A stretch of 64,000 bases of DNA. Source: Coffea arabica (taxonomy: Eukaryota; Streptophyta; Magnoliopsida; Gentianales; Rubiaceae). Positions 43,656-56,400 of this stretch are shown here, piece after piece. Each line of letters opens with the position of its first letter. Position 1 is the first letter of the stretch. Location of the stretch: NCBI RefSeq assembly GCF_036785885.1, contig NC_092317.1, forward strand, positions 8,434,501 to 8,498,500, in the 5' to 3' direction. A program made the translations under genes and the position numbers. The notes under the pieces are model-generated. The model was not told the origin of the DNA. It did not search any database and saw nothing but the letters and a program-made list of their open reading frames with translations.

Positions 43656-44499
43656 ATGGCGTTCACCTGTACAAATTGGTTCTTTCTATTTCAAATTTTT
43701 GTGCACCCGTGCTGGATCCCAGGCAAATTGTTGCTCTTGTGGATCTGCAGTCCAGGGGCCTTGTTTGTACAATGAAGTATAGGTTTCTTAAAGTTAATAG
43801 CTGTACACTCAAGTTAGTTTTGAGAGGCTACAATGGTAGATAGAGCTTCTTCCCTGTTTTAGAATATGGCTGCTATGACTGTGCTGCCATTATTTTGTTT
43901 TGTTTCTCTCCCTTGCTGAAAGTTAGAAGAGGACTCCCCCCTCCCCCCCCCCCGGGACCGAAAAAAAAATATCGAGTTATTTCTTTGACGGAATTTGTCA
44001 AGAAATCTGTTAATTATGTGCATAGATTCGTTGTTATTCTTCATTCTGATATTGGAATCACAATAATAAGCGCAATGTTTGTGGTTTCAACTGTCTTTTG
44101 TGACACTTAAAAAACTGTTTGAATTCTTTACCTGTTGCATGAGTTTGTGGATCTCCTTCTGCTTCACAAGAAGGGAAAAAAAATTACTTTGTTAGATAGA
44201 ATTCACAGATCATGTGCTTACATTGCATGCATGAAGATTGTTCATTCTCGAAATGGAACAAATACTTTCGAATGCATCATAGTTTAGGCACTTAATCCAT
44301 GCTTCAGGTTAAGGTTTTACAAGAGTTTACTAGTTGGTCTGATTGGTCCCATCTGTGTTTCTTTGGCCATTGTACTAATATCTCTCCTTAACAGCTTCCT
44401 TGGATTTAAAGCAAAGGAACTAGTTCTCTCCTCTCTCTCTTTTTTTCTTCCTCTCTTACTTCCAGACAATAGAGGAAATGTTCATCTTAGATAACTAAA

Positions 44500-45070
44500 A
44501 ATGGTTTTGATAACATGTTTAAAATTGGCTTTAGATTGCTAGTTGTGCTTGGCCTCAAGATATATTATTGTCTTTGGTATATAAGAATGTAAAATTACTC
44601 TTCACAGTGATTTTTGTCTTTGTGGAACATGAGCAAGTAAAATGAAAGCCTACTCCCTTAGACCAAAAACCCTCGATTACATATAAAGAATTGTGGGCTG
44701 TTCATCCTATTTTGTGCAGAGGCACTAGTTGCTTGTTTCTTTTGTTCTTTTCTAATTCATGCAATAATTTTTTCGTATATACCGTTACAGTAGAATTTAT
44801 GAAAAATGGGTCTAAAAACACGTAATTCAGACGAAATCTACACTCATCTATTTTATTCGTACAAAGTCGAAGTCATTTTCACTGTTTTGGTCTTCAATCT
44901 TTCCCTGATGGGCTATTTTATGTCAAAATCATAATAGGGTAAGTTATTATCCTTGTCTCCACCTCCTATCTTCCTTTTGAAATGTTTAGTTGGCTTAATC
45001 AAAATTTTCAAGTTGGTCTAATATTTCTAATTTTCTACCTTATGTCCCTATCCTCTAGAAACTTTTTTAT
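44500..45070 (+). repeat. Segmental duplication, copy 1
   Basis: This stretch aligns with 49090-49448 plus 50307-50540. Shared landmarks in order are GTTTAAAATTGGC, AAGAATGTAAAATTACTCTT, GATGAAAGCCTA-type, CCCTCGAT, GGGCTGTTCATCC, TTTTGGTCTTCAATCTTT and TAGGGTA. A third partial copy is at 48139-48290. It is not coding in any frame I trust. Confidence 0.75.
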
Positions 45071-45479
45071 TATTATCTATCATACTCAAGCTTATTGACT
45101 CCAAATATAAGTAGTTACACAAGCTTCATATACAGAGATTTCCCATCATTTTGATCAAATTTTCCTATATGATGTTTATTATTTGAAGCTCCTTTATGGA
45201 ATAACTTGTAGCCTTAAAATTTGCTACAATAATCTATCTAGAAAATCTACAAGTGTGCTTAAAATATGTCTAGAATGTAAAATTATAAATTGTGTCAGCA
45301 AAATTTCTAGATCTCGAAATTGGCAAATTAGCAACCTCCAAAACTCCTTGCTCTAGACATATTTGGAAAACATAATTTCAAATTCAGACGTGTGTATCCA
45401 AACTTGTTTAATTTTTTTAAGTAGAATGTATTCCCTGCTTAGACTTTCATTTTAGCTAAATTAGTCATAAACATTTTTT

Positions 45480-45504
45480 GGGAGGGGGGGGGGGGAGAGG
45501 GGGT
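45480..45504 (+). repeat. G-rich tract with quadruplex potential
   Basis: Nearly 25 G residues with isolated A bases lie immediately left of the foldback element at 45515. Four or more G-runs of at least three are available, so a G-quadruplex is possible. It may also be a simple mutation-prone homopolymer. Confidence 0.6.
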
Positions 45505-45514
45505 TGAGGATTTA

Positions 45515-46174
45515 GGGTCTGTTTGATAACATAAAAAAGTGCTGAATCTGAATTTTTTCAGACATTCAGATGTTTTGAGTGTTTGATAAATGAAAATCTA
45601 TTTGCTGAACTTGTTAAGCAGTGCTGAACCTGTGTGTATTTTTTTCAGCACAAGAATCCTAATTGAATGCTTAATTCTGATAAGAATCAATAGAATTACT
45701 TCAGCTATTTTATCTTATCTATCAAATCTACCCTTGTTTGTTAATTATGTTCATAATTCTTATCTAATTAAACAACATAATATTCTCTATCTAACGATTT
45801 TTAGTTTCTCTTTTCTCCCTTTTTAATGACTTTCACATATTCTCCATACTCCTCATATAATATATTTAATCTTTTATATTAATTTGATTTAAAAATAAAT
45901 ATTGTCATTTTCATACCTAACAATTTTAAACTAATTAAATCATAGATTCTATTTTTTTTTTTGAATGAAAGTATATAAGGGCAAAATTGTCAAATTAAAC
46001 TTATTAAGCATTCATCTATAAATATTTATCAAATTGTATAAATAGGTTTAGCATTAAAATTCAGACATTCATATATTTTTTTCAGTGCTTAAAATTCAGC
46101 AAATTAATTGTTTCAGTATTCAGATTTTAGAATTCAGACTTCAGAATTCAGATTCAGTTTTATCAAACGGATCC
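45515..46174. mobile_element. Foldback transposable element, ~660 bp
   Basis: The left end GGGTCTGTTTGATAACATAA and right end, complement strand, GGATCCGTTTGATAAAACTG are inverted repeats. CTGAATCTGAATT-type motifs repeat in both sub-terminal regions (45540-45660 and 46040-46160). The middle is AT-rich and non-coding. GATTTA (left) and GATTTT (right) flank it, but no full target duplication could be fixed, so the superfamily is open. Confidence 0.65.
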
Positions 46175-47365
46175 GATTTTGTCGCTTAATGTCAAACCTC
46201 AACCGTGGCAAGAAGAACGCATCCCGCCGCATATAGGGCTGCCGATGCATTAGACCATGCTGTTGTATTATATAGCCGGCATAAATTGCTCTTTAGATCA
46301 CATTATCTTACAACGGAAAAATACAACTTTTTATGCCCAATTAACGTTTGCAGTGTGGGCCAATTTCATCCTTAAAATTTCAGTTAAAACACATTTATTC
46401 TCGTACTTTCATAATTTCGACCAATTAAGGACAATTGAAGGATTGCTAATCAATTCGAACAGATACCATCAAATGACCAATATGTGCAGTAAGTAATTAC
46501 ATTATTAACACTTAATTCATGATTAGGTTATAAAAGCAGCACCATAATTTAGGGTTGGGCCTATTGTTACTCTTTGTTTGGCAGTTATATTTTTCTGAGG
46601 TTTTTGTCAACCCAACGGATTTTTCTACTAACAGGGCATGCCGTTTAAATGATGATATTCCATCAAAATTGGCTAGCAATCCATCAACGGTCCCCAGTTG
46701 CTCGAAATTATGAAACTATGAACACGATTTTTTTCTTTCATAAAAAAGGATGATTTTCATTTCAATATCTGCACTAATAGCAGCAAGTACATCAAACATG
46801 GCACGTAGAAGCATTTAATGCATGGCTGGGTATCACAGCATCTTCTGTGTAAGTGCAAAGAAGCTGCAAGTTGGTGCTGCAATGCTCCTAATGAGAGCTA
46901 AACAAGCACGGGAGGCATTGAAACCTAACAGTCAGCTGGGAAAAACCAAAAAATGGCTGGTGATGAGAACCAAATGTAGATGGCGCTACTATTGGAAATC
47001 CTGGTAAATTATGCAGGGGCAGGAGGCCTGATTAGGGATGAATCAGGGTGCTGCTAGTCGGGGAATTTGCTATGACATGCTACCGACATAGCCGCAGAAA
47101 ACTTTGGACACCAATGATTGGATTGAAACTAGCTTGGCAAGCAAGGCATAAACAAGGAAGATGATACTAGAATCAGATCCATTCACAGGATTCCAGTTGA
47201 TTGAACGAAATCTATCAGACAGCGTCTACTTTAACTTATTCAAATAAAGTGCGGAAATGTTTCAATTTCTTGAAAGTTTGTTTAGCCAATTACTTTCTGT
47301 GAGTAGTGGCATCAATTCACATAACTACTACTATTATTCAATCACTTTGTGTAACTTAGTTGACG

Positions 47366-47670
47366 ATTATGGTCAATCTCGGCATATTGGTTGTCAACTC
47401 GGCGAGATCCAAATTTTTGAAACATTTAACATTCTAAAAATTGTAAAAAATATGATAAACAAAAATAATAAAAAAATTAGCAAAAATAATAAAAATTCGA
47501 GTTGATTCGAAATAACTCGGGGCGACTCGGCCGTTTCTATTCGTCTCGAAGACGTCTCGGCCAAGTTCTCGGTGATCCATTATCTCGGAATCATCTCACC
47601 CCAGTATCGGAACGGAAGGCACTGTTTCGGTGACGACTTGGCCTGAGTCTTTGAACCATGATTCTGGTAG
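47366..47670. repeat. CpG-rich repeat fragment with CTCGGC motifs
   Basis: A run of CTCGG, GACGTCTCGG and TTCGGTGAC motifs stands out against AT-rich DNA, ending in GAGTCTTTGAACCATG. It resembles a dispersed plant repeat rather than a gene. Borders are approximate. Confidence 0.4.
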
Positions 47671-48021
47671 ATTTTTGTTGATGCATCTGCTGCAATGCAA
47701 CGTTAATTTGCTTCCTATCTTATGTACTGATATCCTAGCAATTATATTGGTCAGCTTATACAGAGTTCACAAGTGAACCAGAATTGGCTGGGGTAAAGAT
47801 TAGGGTACCCCTTGATGGTCAGCATGAGGGCTATGAAATAACAAAACTAGGCAAACTCCATCTCTACTTCTTGGCCGTTGAACCAATCTATCCTTACATC
47901 TTCTTTGGACGAAAAGAAAAGTACAGGAGATACTCTGATCAGTCTCAGATAGTATGGGAGTTTAATGAAGCAAGAACCTTAAAATGGAAGATTTTTGGAA
48001 GGTTGTTCAATACTTAAAAAA

Positions 48022-48400
48022 ATATTGTTGCTTGGGGACCCAAACTTTCATATTGGTAGCCAATTGGCTGGCTTTTAAGGATTGGTTCAGGAAGCATTTC
48101 TCTTGTTGGGAAGCAAGGAATCAACTTATTTGGGAAGACAAGAAAGATGAAAGCCTACCCCCTAAACAACAAACCACCCTCGATCTTCAGACTTGCAAGG
48201 ACGTTGGCCATGTCGCAAATTTTTATACCAGAAATTTTGCTCAGAGGCAATAGTTGTTTGTTTCCATGCACTTTTTGGGTAGGTTGATAGTAATATTTTG
48301 TTGCTCGGGATCCAAACTTTGATATTGGCAGCCCATTGGCTTTTAAGGAATCAACTTATTTGATAGTATGTGGGAACTGGGAAGCAGGGAATCAACTTAT
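48022..48400 (+). repeat. Local tandem duplication, two diverged copies
   Basis: 48022-48135 and 48293-48400 share TATTGTTGCTTGGGGACCCA-type sequence, CAAACTTT, ATATTGG and GGAATCAACTTATTTGGGA. Between them lies the partial third copy of the segmental duplication (48139-48290). The block appears to have grown by repeated local copying. Confidence 0.6.
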
Positions 48401-49089
48401 TCGGGATGATAATAAATTTTGTCCTCGTACCATTTTAGACTGGATATCTACTATATGATGCAAATTATCCTTGCCGACAAAGTCAAATCACCACCAAATT
48501 TATTCTCGGAATGACAAGTAATCTGAACCATCATTTCAGATTATCTACGTAAATTTATTAGCACATTTTTTATTTTTCAAATTTTATTTTCATCATGTCA
48601 AAAAAATGTTATGATACTCTTTTTTTCAAAAAAATTATCCTAAATAATCTCCTATCCAAATACATTCATTGTCTTTCTTGATTGCGGTATTTGTCTAACA
48701 TTCAAAAAACCCGTCTTATATTAGACCTATTCTTTAAGATAATTTGTCGGTCTCTATTGATGATGTAATTTTGTTAAAGGTAGATAAGATTCAGGTGTCC
48801 TAATACATTTTATCATATAATGAAATTCCCAGTTTCTTCAAAAAAAAAAAAAAAAAAAAGATGTTGGAGAGAAGTGGAGTGAAAACTAAAAGTCAATTTA
48901 AAAATGCTTCTAGAAAATTCTAATTTACCTTAAACAGAAAGAAAAAACTAAAAGCAGAAACAAATCATATTCTGCTATTTCCTTTCGAAACTTTTCTTTT
49001 GTCTCACAACCTTACTTTTTCTCTTTTCCCTTTTCCCTTTTCTTTTTCTTTTTATTTTTCTCTTTTTCTCTCTTAAGCTCCCAAATTAG

Positions 49090-50540
49090 GCTGAAATGTT
49101 GATTATGGGTTTGATGACTTGTTTAAAATTGGCGGCATCTGTCTTTAATTGTGCTTAACCTTAACGTGTTATCCTCAACATAAGAATGTAAAATTACTCT
49201 TCACGGTGATTTTGGCTTTCTAAAACTTGAATAAGAAAGATGAAAGCCTATCCCCCAAAACAACAAACCACCCTCGATCTAATGTACTTACAAGAATGTT
49301 GGGCTGTTCATCCCATTATTGACATAATCACATACGGCCATCTCGCAAATTTTATACCAAAATTTTGCAATGAGGCAATAGTTGTTTGTTTCTTATGTTG
49401 TTTTCCAATTCATGCACTTTTTGGTAGCCGTTCACTACATTTATCTATGGGATAATTTCATAAACCTTACAGGAGATTTTTGACTATTTCACTGGCTTCT
49501 CACCAGATTTTAAAAATTATGTTAACCTCCTTTAAAATGTATTATTTTATAACATATATGTCCAACTAATAATTAAAAAGTGATATGAGAAGAGAGAAGA
49601 TAATATTATTCCATCATTACCCGTTATTTACTCAATTGTTTAATTAATCTAATACCAGTCTAAAGATTAAAGAAAATACTAAAATTTGCTATTTATCATC
49701 AGGGATTAAATTACATATGGCATCAAAAATAGTATATCATTATATATATATATTTAACATAATGTAAGATCCAAATTGCTCTTTTTAGTTATAAACTCAC
49801 TGTCAAACAAGATCAACAACAAATGACCAAAAAAATCTATAACAAAAATATTACAAAGAGCAAATTTTAATACCATAAAAATCTTAGCAACTAACTTTAA
49901 TATGTTGACAAAAATATTTATGATGTTAAAGTTTGTTATATGTAATATTTGGTTACAAATTTTTTTGATGATTTGTTGTTGATCGTGTTTGATAATGAAT
50001 ATGTAGCTAAAAAGAGTAATTTGGATCTTATAGTAAGTAAATGTATAAAATGATATACTATATGTGATTTAATCCTTAATGATAAAATTGTGTGGGTTAG
50101 TATTAAATTAATTAAATAATGTAGTAGATGAGGAGCAACAATAAAATTAGATTATTTTTGCTCTCCTAATGTCACTATTTAATTGTTGATTGGATCTAAA
50201 TATTACAAGATAATTAACCTCAATGGAGATTAGTATAATTTTTAAAACTTGAAGGGAGGCCAATGAAATAATCAGAAATCTCAGTAGAAGTTTTTGAAAT
50301 TATCCCTTTGTCTATTTATCTGCGCAACTTGCAAAAGTCCTTTTCGCTGTTTTGGTCTTCAATCTTTTCCTAGCGGGCTGTTTTTATGTCGAAATCATAC
50401 TAGGGTAGGTAATCATCCTTGTCCCCACCTTCTTATATCTTCTTTATCCAATATTTAATTGGCCTAGTAGAAAATTTCAATGTACTCCACTGCTTCCCAT
50501 TTTCTATCTCTCGTCCCATCTTCTAAACAGGACAATTAAA
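49090..50540 (+). repeat. Segmental duplication, copy 2, split by a transposon
   Basis: Parts 49090-49448 and 50307-50540 together align with the continuous copy at 44500-45070. The break is exactly the family C Mutator-type element, so that insertion came after the duplication. Confidence 0.75.
49449..50306. mobile_element. Mutator-type MITE family C, copy 2 (858 bp)
   Basis: Termini are GGGATAATTTCATAAACC on the left and the inverted TTGAAATTATCCC on the right. Flanks TTTATCTAT (49440-49448) and TTTGTCTAT (50307-50315) match at 8 of 9. The inside is AT-rich, more diverged than the other copies, and non-coding. The undisturbed site is seen in the duplicate near 44845-44865. Confidence 0.85.
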
Positions 50541-50727
50541 AACTTCTTTTCCAAAGCTGGAATACGAAAAATAATTGGTGGAGAGATGCTAATTAGAATC
50601 TTAGTACAGGCTCCTTTGCTTCTTTTGCCGAAAGTTGGCTGCAGTTTTCAGGCATCAAAAATCAAGAGTCTCTGGCAATACCAATTAAACCTACTATTTT
50701 ATACCCCTAGAGGACTAATCCATTCCG

Positions 50728-50847
50728 CCGTCCTCCCTAGTTTTTTTTTTTTTTTTTTATATATGGGTATCCGGGTCAATCCTTACGGGATCCGACTAAT
50801 CCCCTGCGACCCGAGTCCGGCGCCCGACTAATCCGTCCTCCCTAGTT
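50728..50847 (-). mobile_element. SINE family 2, minus strand, 5'-truncated
   Basis: The target duplication CCGTCCTCCCTAGTT is seen at 50728-50742 and 50833-50847 (the last bases merge with the T-run on the left). The insert is only about 92 bp: a T-run, i.e. a poly-A tail on the minus strand, then the 3' part of the same SINE as at 26441, with GGGGATTAGTCGGATCCCG and TTGACCCGGATACCC on the minus strand. The tRNA-like head is missing. Confidence 0.82.
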
Positions 50848-51584
50848 ATTATCACAAAATATGTACACAACTTAAACCTTCTTGTCAAAAGTTCTCCATG
50901 CCCATGTACGTTGTACGTTGGGCTTGGAGAACCTGCTCTGGAGGTTCGGCGTTGCTTCAGTCTTCTTCGAATCTTTAATTAACTCATCTGAATTCATCAT
51001 TTTTTCTTAATGTAGAATAGGAATGGGTGTAGGATAAAAATTATCGTATCGACAAAAAAAGAAATATACAGCACTTGGGATTTTTCTAATTTGGCAGCTG
51101 GCAATGACCCTTATCTCCATTTGTCTCCATCACCATTTTAGACCGCATAGCTGCTGAAAGTATGTGGCAAGCGATTGAATTCTAACTTCAAAAAGTAAAT
51201 GAAACCAAGTGGTTGGGGCAGGTGTAGTACCAGTGAAGTCCTGGTACCATCATAAAGTTATGAAAAAACATGGCATTAAGTTTGGTCAGTTTGTACGAGC
51301 TGAAAATGGTATGGGAGTTTGAATAAGAACAGAAAATTTTGAAGAAAATAGTAGATGACCTAGGCTTTGCATGGCTGGATAATGACACGATGACATCGAA
51401 CGGTTGACAGTAAAGTCAAACCTAACGGAAAGTCAATTGACTGTGAAATCTAACGGAAAGTCAAACGATTTCAATTCGATGACAAATGGTACATTCATTT
51501 ATAACTTTATAAATCCATCAAATTCATTTATATATATGAGCTGATACAAATGAAAAATGTTTGTTTATTTGTTTTGCCTGGAAA

Positions 51585-51748
51585 GGCCGGACCTTCGAGG
51601 AATACTGATAGTGCACCGACCCGCCCTAGATGGGTGCTCGGACCTCAACCTGGATGCCAGTGGGGATCCGACATTTGTTTATTCGTGAGGCGGGCGGCGT
51701 AGGAGTCCGGGATGTTGTCCGATCCGATCTCGACCTAAACGCCTAGAA
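51585..51748. repeat. GC-rich repeat fragment, class unknown
   Basis: GCACCGACCCGCCCTAGATG, GGGGATCCGACA and GGCGGGCGGCGTAGGAGTCC stand out in AT-rich DNA. No ORF or terminal repeat was found. It may be a piece of an LTR retrotransposon. Confidence 0.35.
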
Positions 51749-51896
51749 GAAAGCACACTTTCGAGATTTGAATATATTAAAATGTAACATAGGACGGAAT
51801 GTTTGTGTATTACTATAATAGTTGAGAGCCGCAGTACAATAAAATTCTTGCATTGCACGAACGAGGAAGTGGTGGTTTTTTTTTTTTTTTTGAGTA

Positions 51897-52893
51897 AAAG
51901 ACCCAGGGAATCTTGAAACTATCATTGTTGTAAAGTTTTTGGCCCCTAAATCTAAATTTTGTATCCAATTGACCCCTGAACAATTAAAAGTATATAGTTT
52001 AAGGATTTATGGTCATTTTAAACATAAGTCAAGCTGGAACCAAAGGGTATTTTTGTCCAACCATAATCGAAGCATACGTAATCATCTCTTGCTCTTGCCA
52101 GTTTCATCTTCTTCTATCTTAAATTTTAGGTTTTCTCTTGGGAACCGCAAGATAAGAGAAGCGAGAAAAGAGGAAATGATATTATTTTTCTACTTAGTTT
52201 TTCTTCTAGACTAAAACCCAACTTGGTAGTTGGGAACACAGGAAGAAAACGAAAAGAGAAGCTGTGTAGGATAAGCATCAGACTAGCACTACAGAGTTCA
52301 AAAACGTAGGATAAACCAACAATATAGTGCTGCAACTCTCATAATAGTACTCCTACTCCATCAATCTACCCATGGTTCACGTGTCATTTCGGTGCCAACC
52401 TCACTCTACACAAAAGATGCATTACTTTCGTTGTAATGTGGTATTGCAAAAACTAGATCTCTTTCTATTCTCATTTTGATATTTTTTTGCTTAGTTGGAT
52501 TAGGCGGGATGAAGAAGATGATAGAGGCTGAGCAGTTTAGAACTAGTTGTTGCCAGCAGAAGAGGAGGAAAAGAGTGGTTAGTTTAGGAGTGAGAGTGGT
52601 CGTTTTGTCCATCATTTACTTGTGCGGGACTGATACTAGTAATTGTGTGTGTTTTATCTAACTATCTTGCGTTGCTAGATTGATTGATGTTTCCTCTTCT
52701 CCAGGTTTTTTATTCTGGTCCCAATGCTTCCATTATGATTGACCAAAAATACCCTTTAGTTTTGACTCAATTTATGTTTAAAATGATCAGAAGTTTTTAA
52801 TCTTTACACTTTTAATTGTTTAGGGGCCAATCGAAGATAAAATTTAGATTAGGGACCAAAACTTGACAATAACGATAGTTTAGGAGCTCCTTA
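51897..52893. mobile_element. Inverted-repeat element, ~1 kb
   Basis: The arms are about 51897-52076 and 52720-52893. Shared strings include CTAAATTTT, CAATTAAAAGT, TCATTTTAAACATAA and AAAGGGTATTTTTG, read in opposite directions. The 640-bp centre has no recognisable protein. Target duplications are hidden by poly-T runs on both sides. It lies 500 bp upstream of the DUF3537 gene. Confidence 0.65.
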
Positions 52894-53146
52894 AGGTTTT
52901 TTTTTTAAACTTTTTTTTCCCTCGGTCCCATCAGAAAAGACCTGATTCTAAGGTCGTAACCGTATCATGAAAATGAGGAAAATGCAAAGTTCCTCGCTGG
53001 TTCCTCCCGTGTCCCCATCTTCAGTTTTTGTCCGATTGGATCCACAGCTTTAAAGCCTTGCCTTCAATCAAAAGTCCAAACAGTCAAACAGTCCTTTTCT
53101 AGCCATTGCTTCTTTCTTCCCGTTGATTTTGCCCTTCCAACTTGCT

Positions 53147-53152
53147 TATATA
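53147..53152 (+). promoter_or_regulatory. TATA box of the DUF3537 gene
   Basis: TATATA lies about 255 bp upstream of the ATG at 53406. A C-rich leader follows. Confidence 0.5.
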
Positions 53153-53405
53153 GTAGTACTTGAACTGCTACAATCCTCGGTACTGCGCACCCAAAAATCA
53201 CCAAACATTTCCCCTCCAAAGTCTCCAATCGGGACCATTTTTCCTACGCCAAGCTATCTAAACGTCATTCTCTATCTACCCAATAAAACCCAACTGGAAA
53301 AAAAATTGGTTGAAAGAACCCATCCCAAGAAAAACTCCAAAAAATTCTCTCCTTTCTTGAATTTACATCTCTTTTAAAGTAAAAACCCAAGAGTTCTGAT
53401 CAATA

Positions 53406-56400
53406 ATGGCAGAGAACCCATTGGCCAATTCCAATACTTCAATCCAGATCCCATTGATGGCAGAGAACCCATTACTATCATCATCAGATGATCTAAAGGA
53501 TACAGTTCTAGACAAGCACTTAGCCAAGCTGGAAACTTTCCTCAGAGTTTTTGGGTTCTGCCAAGACTCTCCTTTTGGTTCAATTTTGTCATGGCTGGCT
53601 TTTGCTATATTTGCTATTTTGCTTCCCCTTTGGTCTATTTACTATGCTTATTGCTCAAACTGTGAGCATTATCAGATCAGAACTTTTGAGCTTGAAATTT
53701 TCACCTCTCAAGCTGTGGTGGCTGCCATTTCTCTGCTCTGTATTTCCCATAATCTGAGAAAACATGGTGTCAGAAACCTCCTCTTTGTTGATCGATGCCA
53801 TGGAAACACGGCCCAATTTAGACAGCAGTGCATCCAAAAAATCAAAGTATGCTTCTTTCGTACTCTTTTTTCTTTTTCTTTTCCATTATTTCTTCATTTC
53901 TAATCTAAGATTGTTGGGTTCCTTAAGAATTTATTCTTTAGTTTATATCGTAGCTTGGTGGGTAGAAAGGCATAAGTGTTGATAGGGAAGTGGACGAGGA
54001 AGACGGAACTTTAACTACTGAGCTACATGCCTTTTTCTTTTGTGTTTGTACTTTAACTTTACCTTTTCTTTTTAATGGAAACATCATAGATCTCGTTTCC
54101 TAAATTTTTCCTGATTAGTACTTTCTTTTTTAGGAAAAAAATTTTGGGTTATATTTATGGGGGGTTTTGGCTTTTGTTGTAGAGTTGGTCTTAGCTGAGT
54201 AATTAGGTTCCAAATTTATGAACAGGTCTTATTTGAGGAGGTTTTAGATATAGCAGCACTAAATTGTTTTTATTTTAATTCTCATTATTTGTGTAATTCT
54301 TGTTGTGATACTTTCTTTGACAGTTTTTTCGAACAAAAAGGAATTAACAAAATTCCGATATTCCTGATATATAGGTTAATCTTTTATTTCTTTCCTTTGG
54401 GTGTATTACTTAATTGTTTTCTAATTGTTCTAGTAGTGGGTTGGGGGAGGAGGAGGTGTGGAAGAAGCACAGAGAGGGATGGGGACTTGAAATCCATCCC
54501 TTTTTTAGAGATTGCAATTAAGGCCCTTAATTACTGGACTATAGTGGATCATTGTGTTGTTGAACATATAGACCTGAGGCAATTATGCTAATGTCCTTTA
54601 TTTGCTTCCTTTGACTTTTTTATAAGTTATTTCTCTATCAATCTGTCCAATGTCAGTTTTGAGTTGCAAAATGGTCCTACGGGGTACGCATAAAGTACCT
54701 TTTTTCTCCATTTAGTATGATAAATTTATCCGTTCTCTGTGCGGGGTGTGCGGTGGCCTGGTGGGCTTGTGGGGTAGAACAATGTGATGTAGCCTACCAA
54801 GCTATTTGTACACCAGCAGTCCCAAGAGTTCTCATGGCCATAGAAACCTACAAATTCCAAAGGAAATTATAATAGTGGCATACTTACCGCTTTTGCAATT
54901 TTACAGTGTAATCCAGTTCAGTTACAAATATATGGACAACAGCTCTTGATAAGCAAGCAGAAATGAAGAAAACATAGGTTGATTAAAACTTAGTAATACT
55001 TTAGGATACATGTGTCTAACTAGCCAAAACTGTTTAAACATCGCTAAAATTCCACCTTCAAGTGACTTAAATTATGTGGGTGAAAAGAACTCTCATTGTA
55101 AGTTTGTGGTGTCCCACAAACACGTCTTTGAGTTTTTCTGTTATGAAAGTGACTGCTGAGAAACTTATGAGATTGCTTTGTCCTAGGTTGAGTAAATGCA
55201 TTCTTGAAATTATCAGTCAATGCGAAAAAAAAAAAAGAAGGCTTTGTTATATCCATGGTCAAACACGGCTATTTTTGAAGATTTCTTGTCCCACTAAACT
55301 TAGTTATTAAATGTTAAGTTTGGAAACAATATATGGATCTGGTGATTTGTCTTAATGATGGTAAATTACCCTTCTTGATACTGCATCGAGTTTACCTTCA
55401 TCTGAAGTTCGCATGAAGATAGTTCTTTTGGCTAGTATCAAAAACACACTTATAAGCAGTACATGTAATAGGGGTTGTCACTGTAGTTGAAATTGATGCA
55501 CCAACTAATGCAGGAATATATTTATCTTTTTTCCTTTAAAACTCGAGAGCAGAGGTCTGTCTGCAGCTTTGCTAAAGATTGTGGCCTACTTGGTTTAGCC
55601 CTTCATCTTCTATGAAGATTCAGTAATGGACCATGTCCTTGTTGTGAAGCAGGCTGTTACTAATTCTCTCGTTGGAAAAGAATTTAGAATTTTGACCGGT
55701 GGTGTTAAAATCTATGCAGTTGATGGTTAAGAAAAGCAGTTATCTGATTTAACTTGGTAAAACTGTCAAATGAAACTGTACTCCAGTTGGTATAGATGGT
55801 AATTTTTTTTCAGGGTTTAATGTTGCTTGTATTTCCAGAACAGTGTAATTAATGGACATCGTTCATCGCAGGGGTCTGTGTTTAGGAAATAGAAGCATTT
55901 TATTCATTGCAGACATCTATTTTAGAAATTAAAGAGAGTCAAATGGGTTAACGTACATGACTTTGCTTCAGCACCTGCCATCATGTTCATAGCTGATGTT
56001 CATTTTCTGCTTAAGGTATAGTGTCAGAGTAAGAGAATGAAATAAAAGAAATAAAAAATGATATTTACTACCTACATAGCAAAAGGAAGTGGATGGGAAG
56101 ATCTTTCCCCCCTCCAAACTTGATAACTTATGCATACAAAGCTTTACTTCTGATCTACAAATTTTATTGTAAACAGGAGAAACTATGAACTTGTGAAAGT
56201 AAAACATTGATATCTTGTGCGTACTAGGCCAATTCTACATAAATTTATGTGTATGAAGAAGTATTCTCTTGCTTCCAGGATACTAGTTTGCTAACCTGCT
56301 TTTGTGGACTTTTCTTATTAGATCTCGTTGTTCACTGCAATTTTTTGGTTGACCTTCTGAATTGAACTGCAAACTTTTGAACTAACTTTTACTTTTGGTG

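Larger units (their letters stand above)
43656..53405. other. Repeat-rich intergenic region between the AAA gene and the DUF3537 gene
   Basis: About 9.7 kb without a convincing gene. It holds the AAA 3' UTR, a G-rich tract, a 660-bp foldback element, a segmental duplication, a Mutator-type family C element, a truncated SINE and a 1-kb inverted-repeat element. Short frames around 46822-47007 and 47760-48253 (for example EPELAGVKIRVPLDGQHEGY) look somewhat protein-like but have no clear start and match no family I know; they may be pieces of a dead gene or transposon. Confidence 0.6.
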
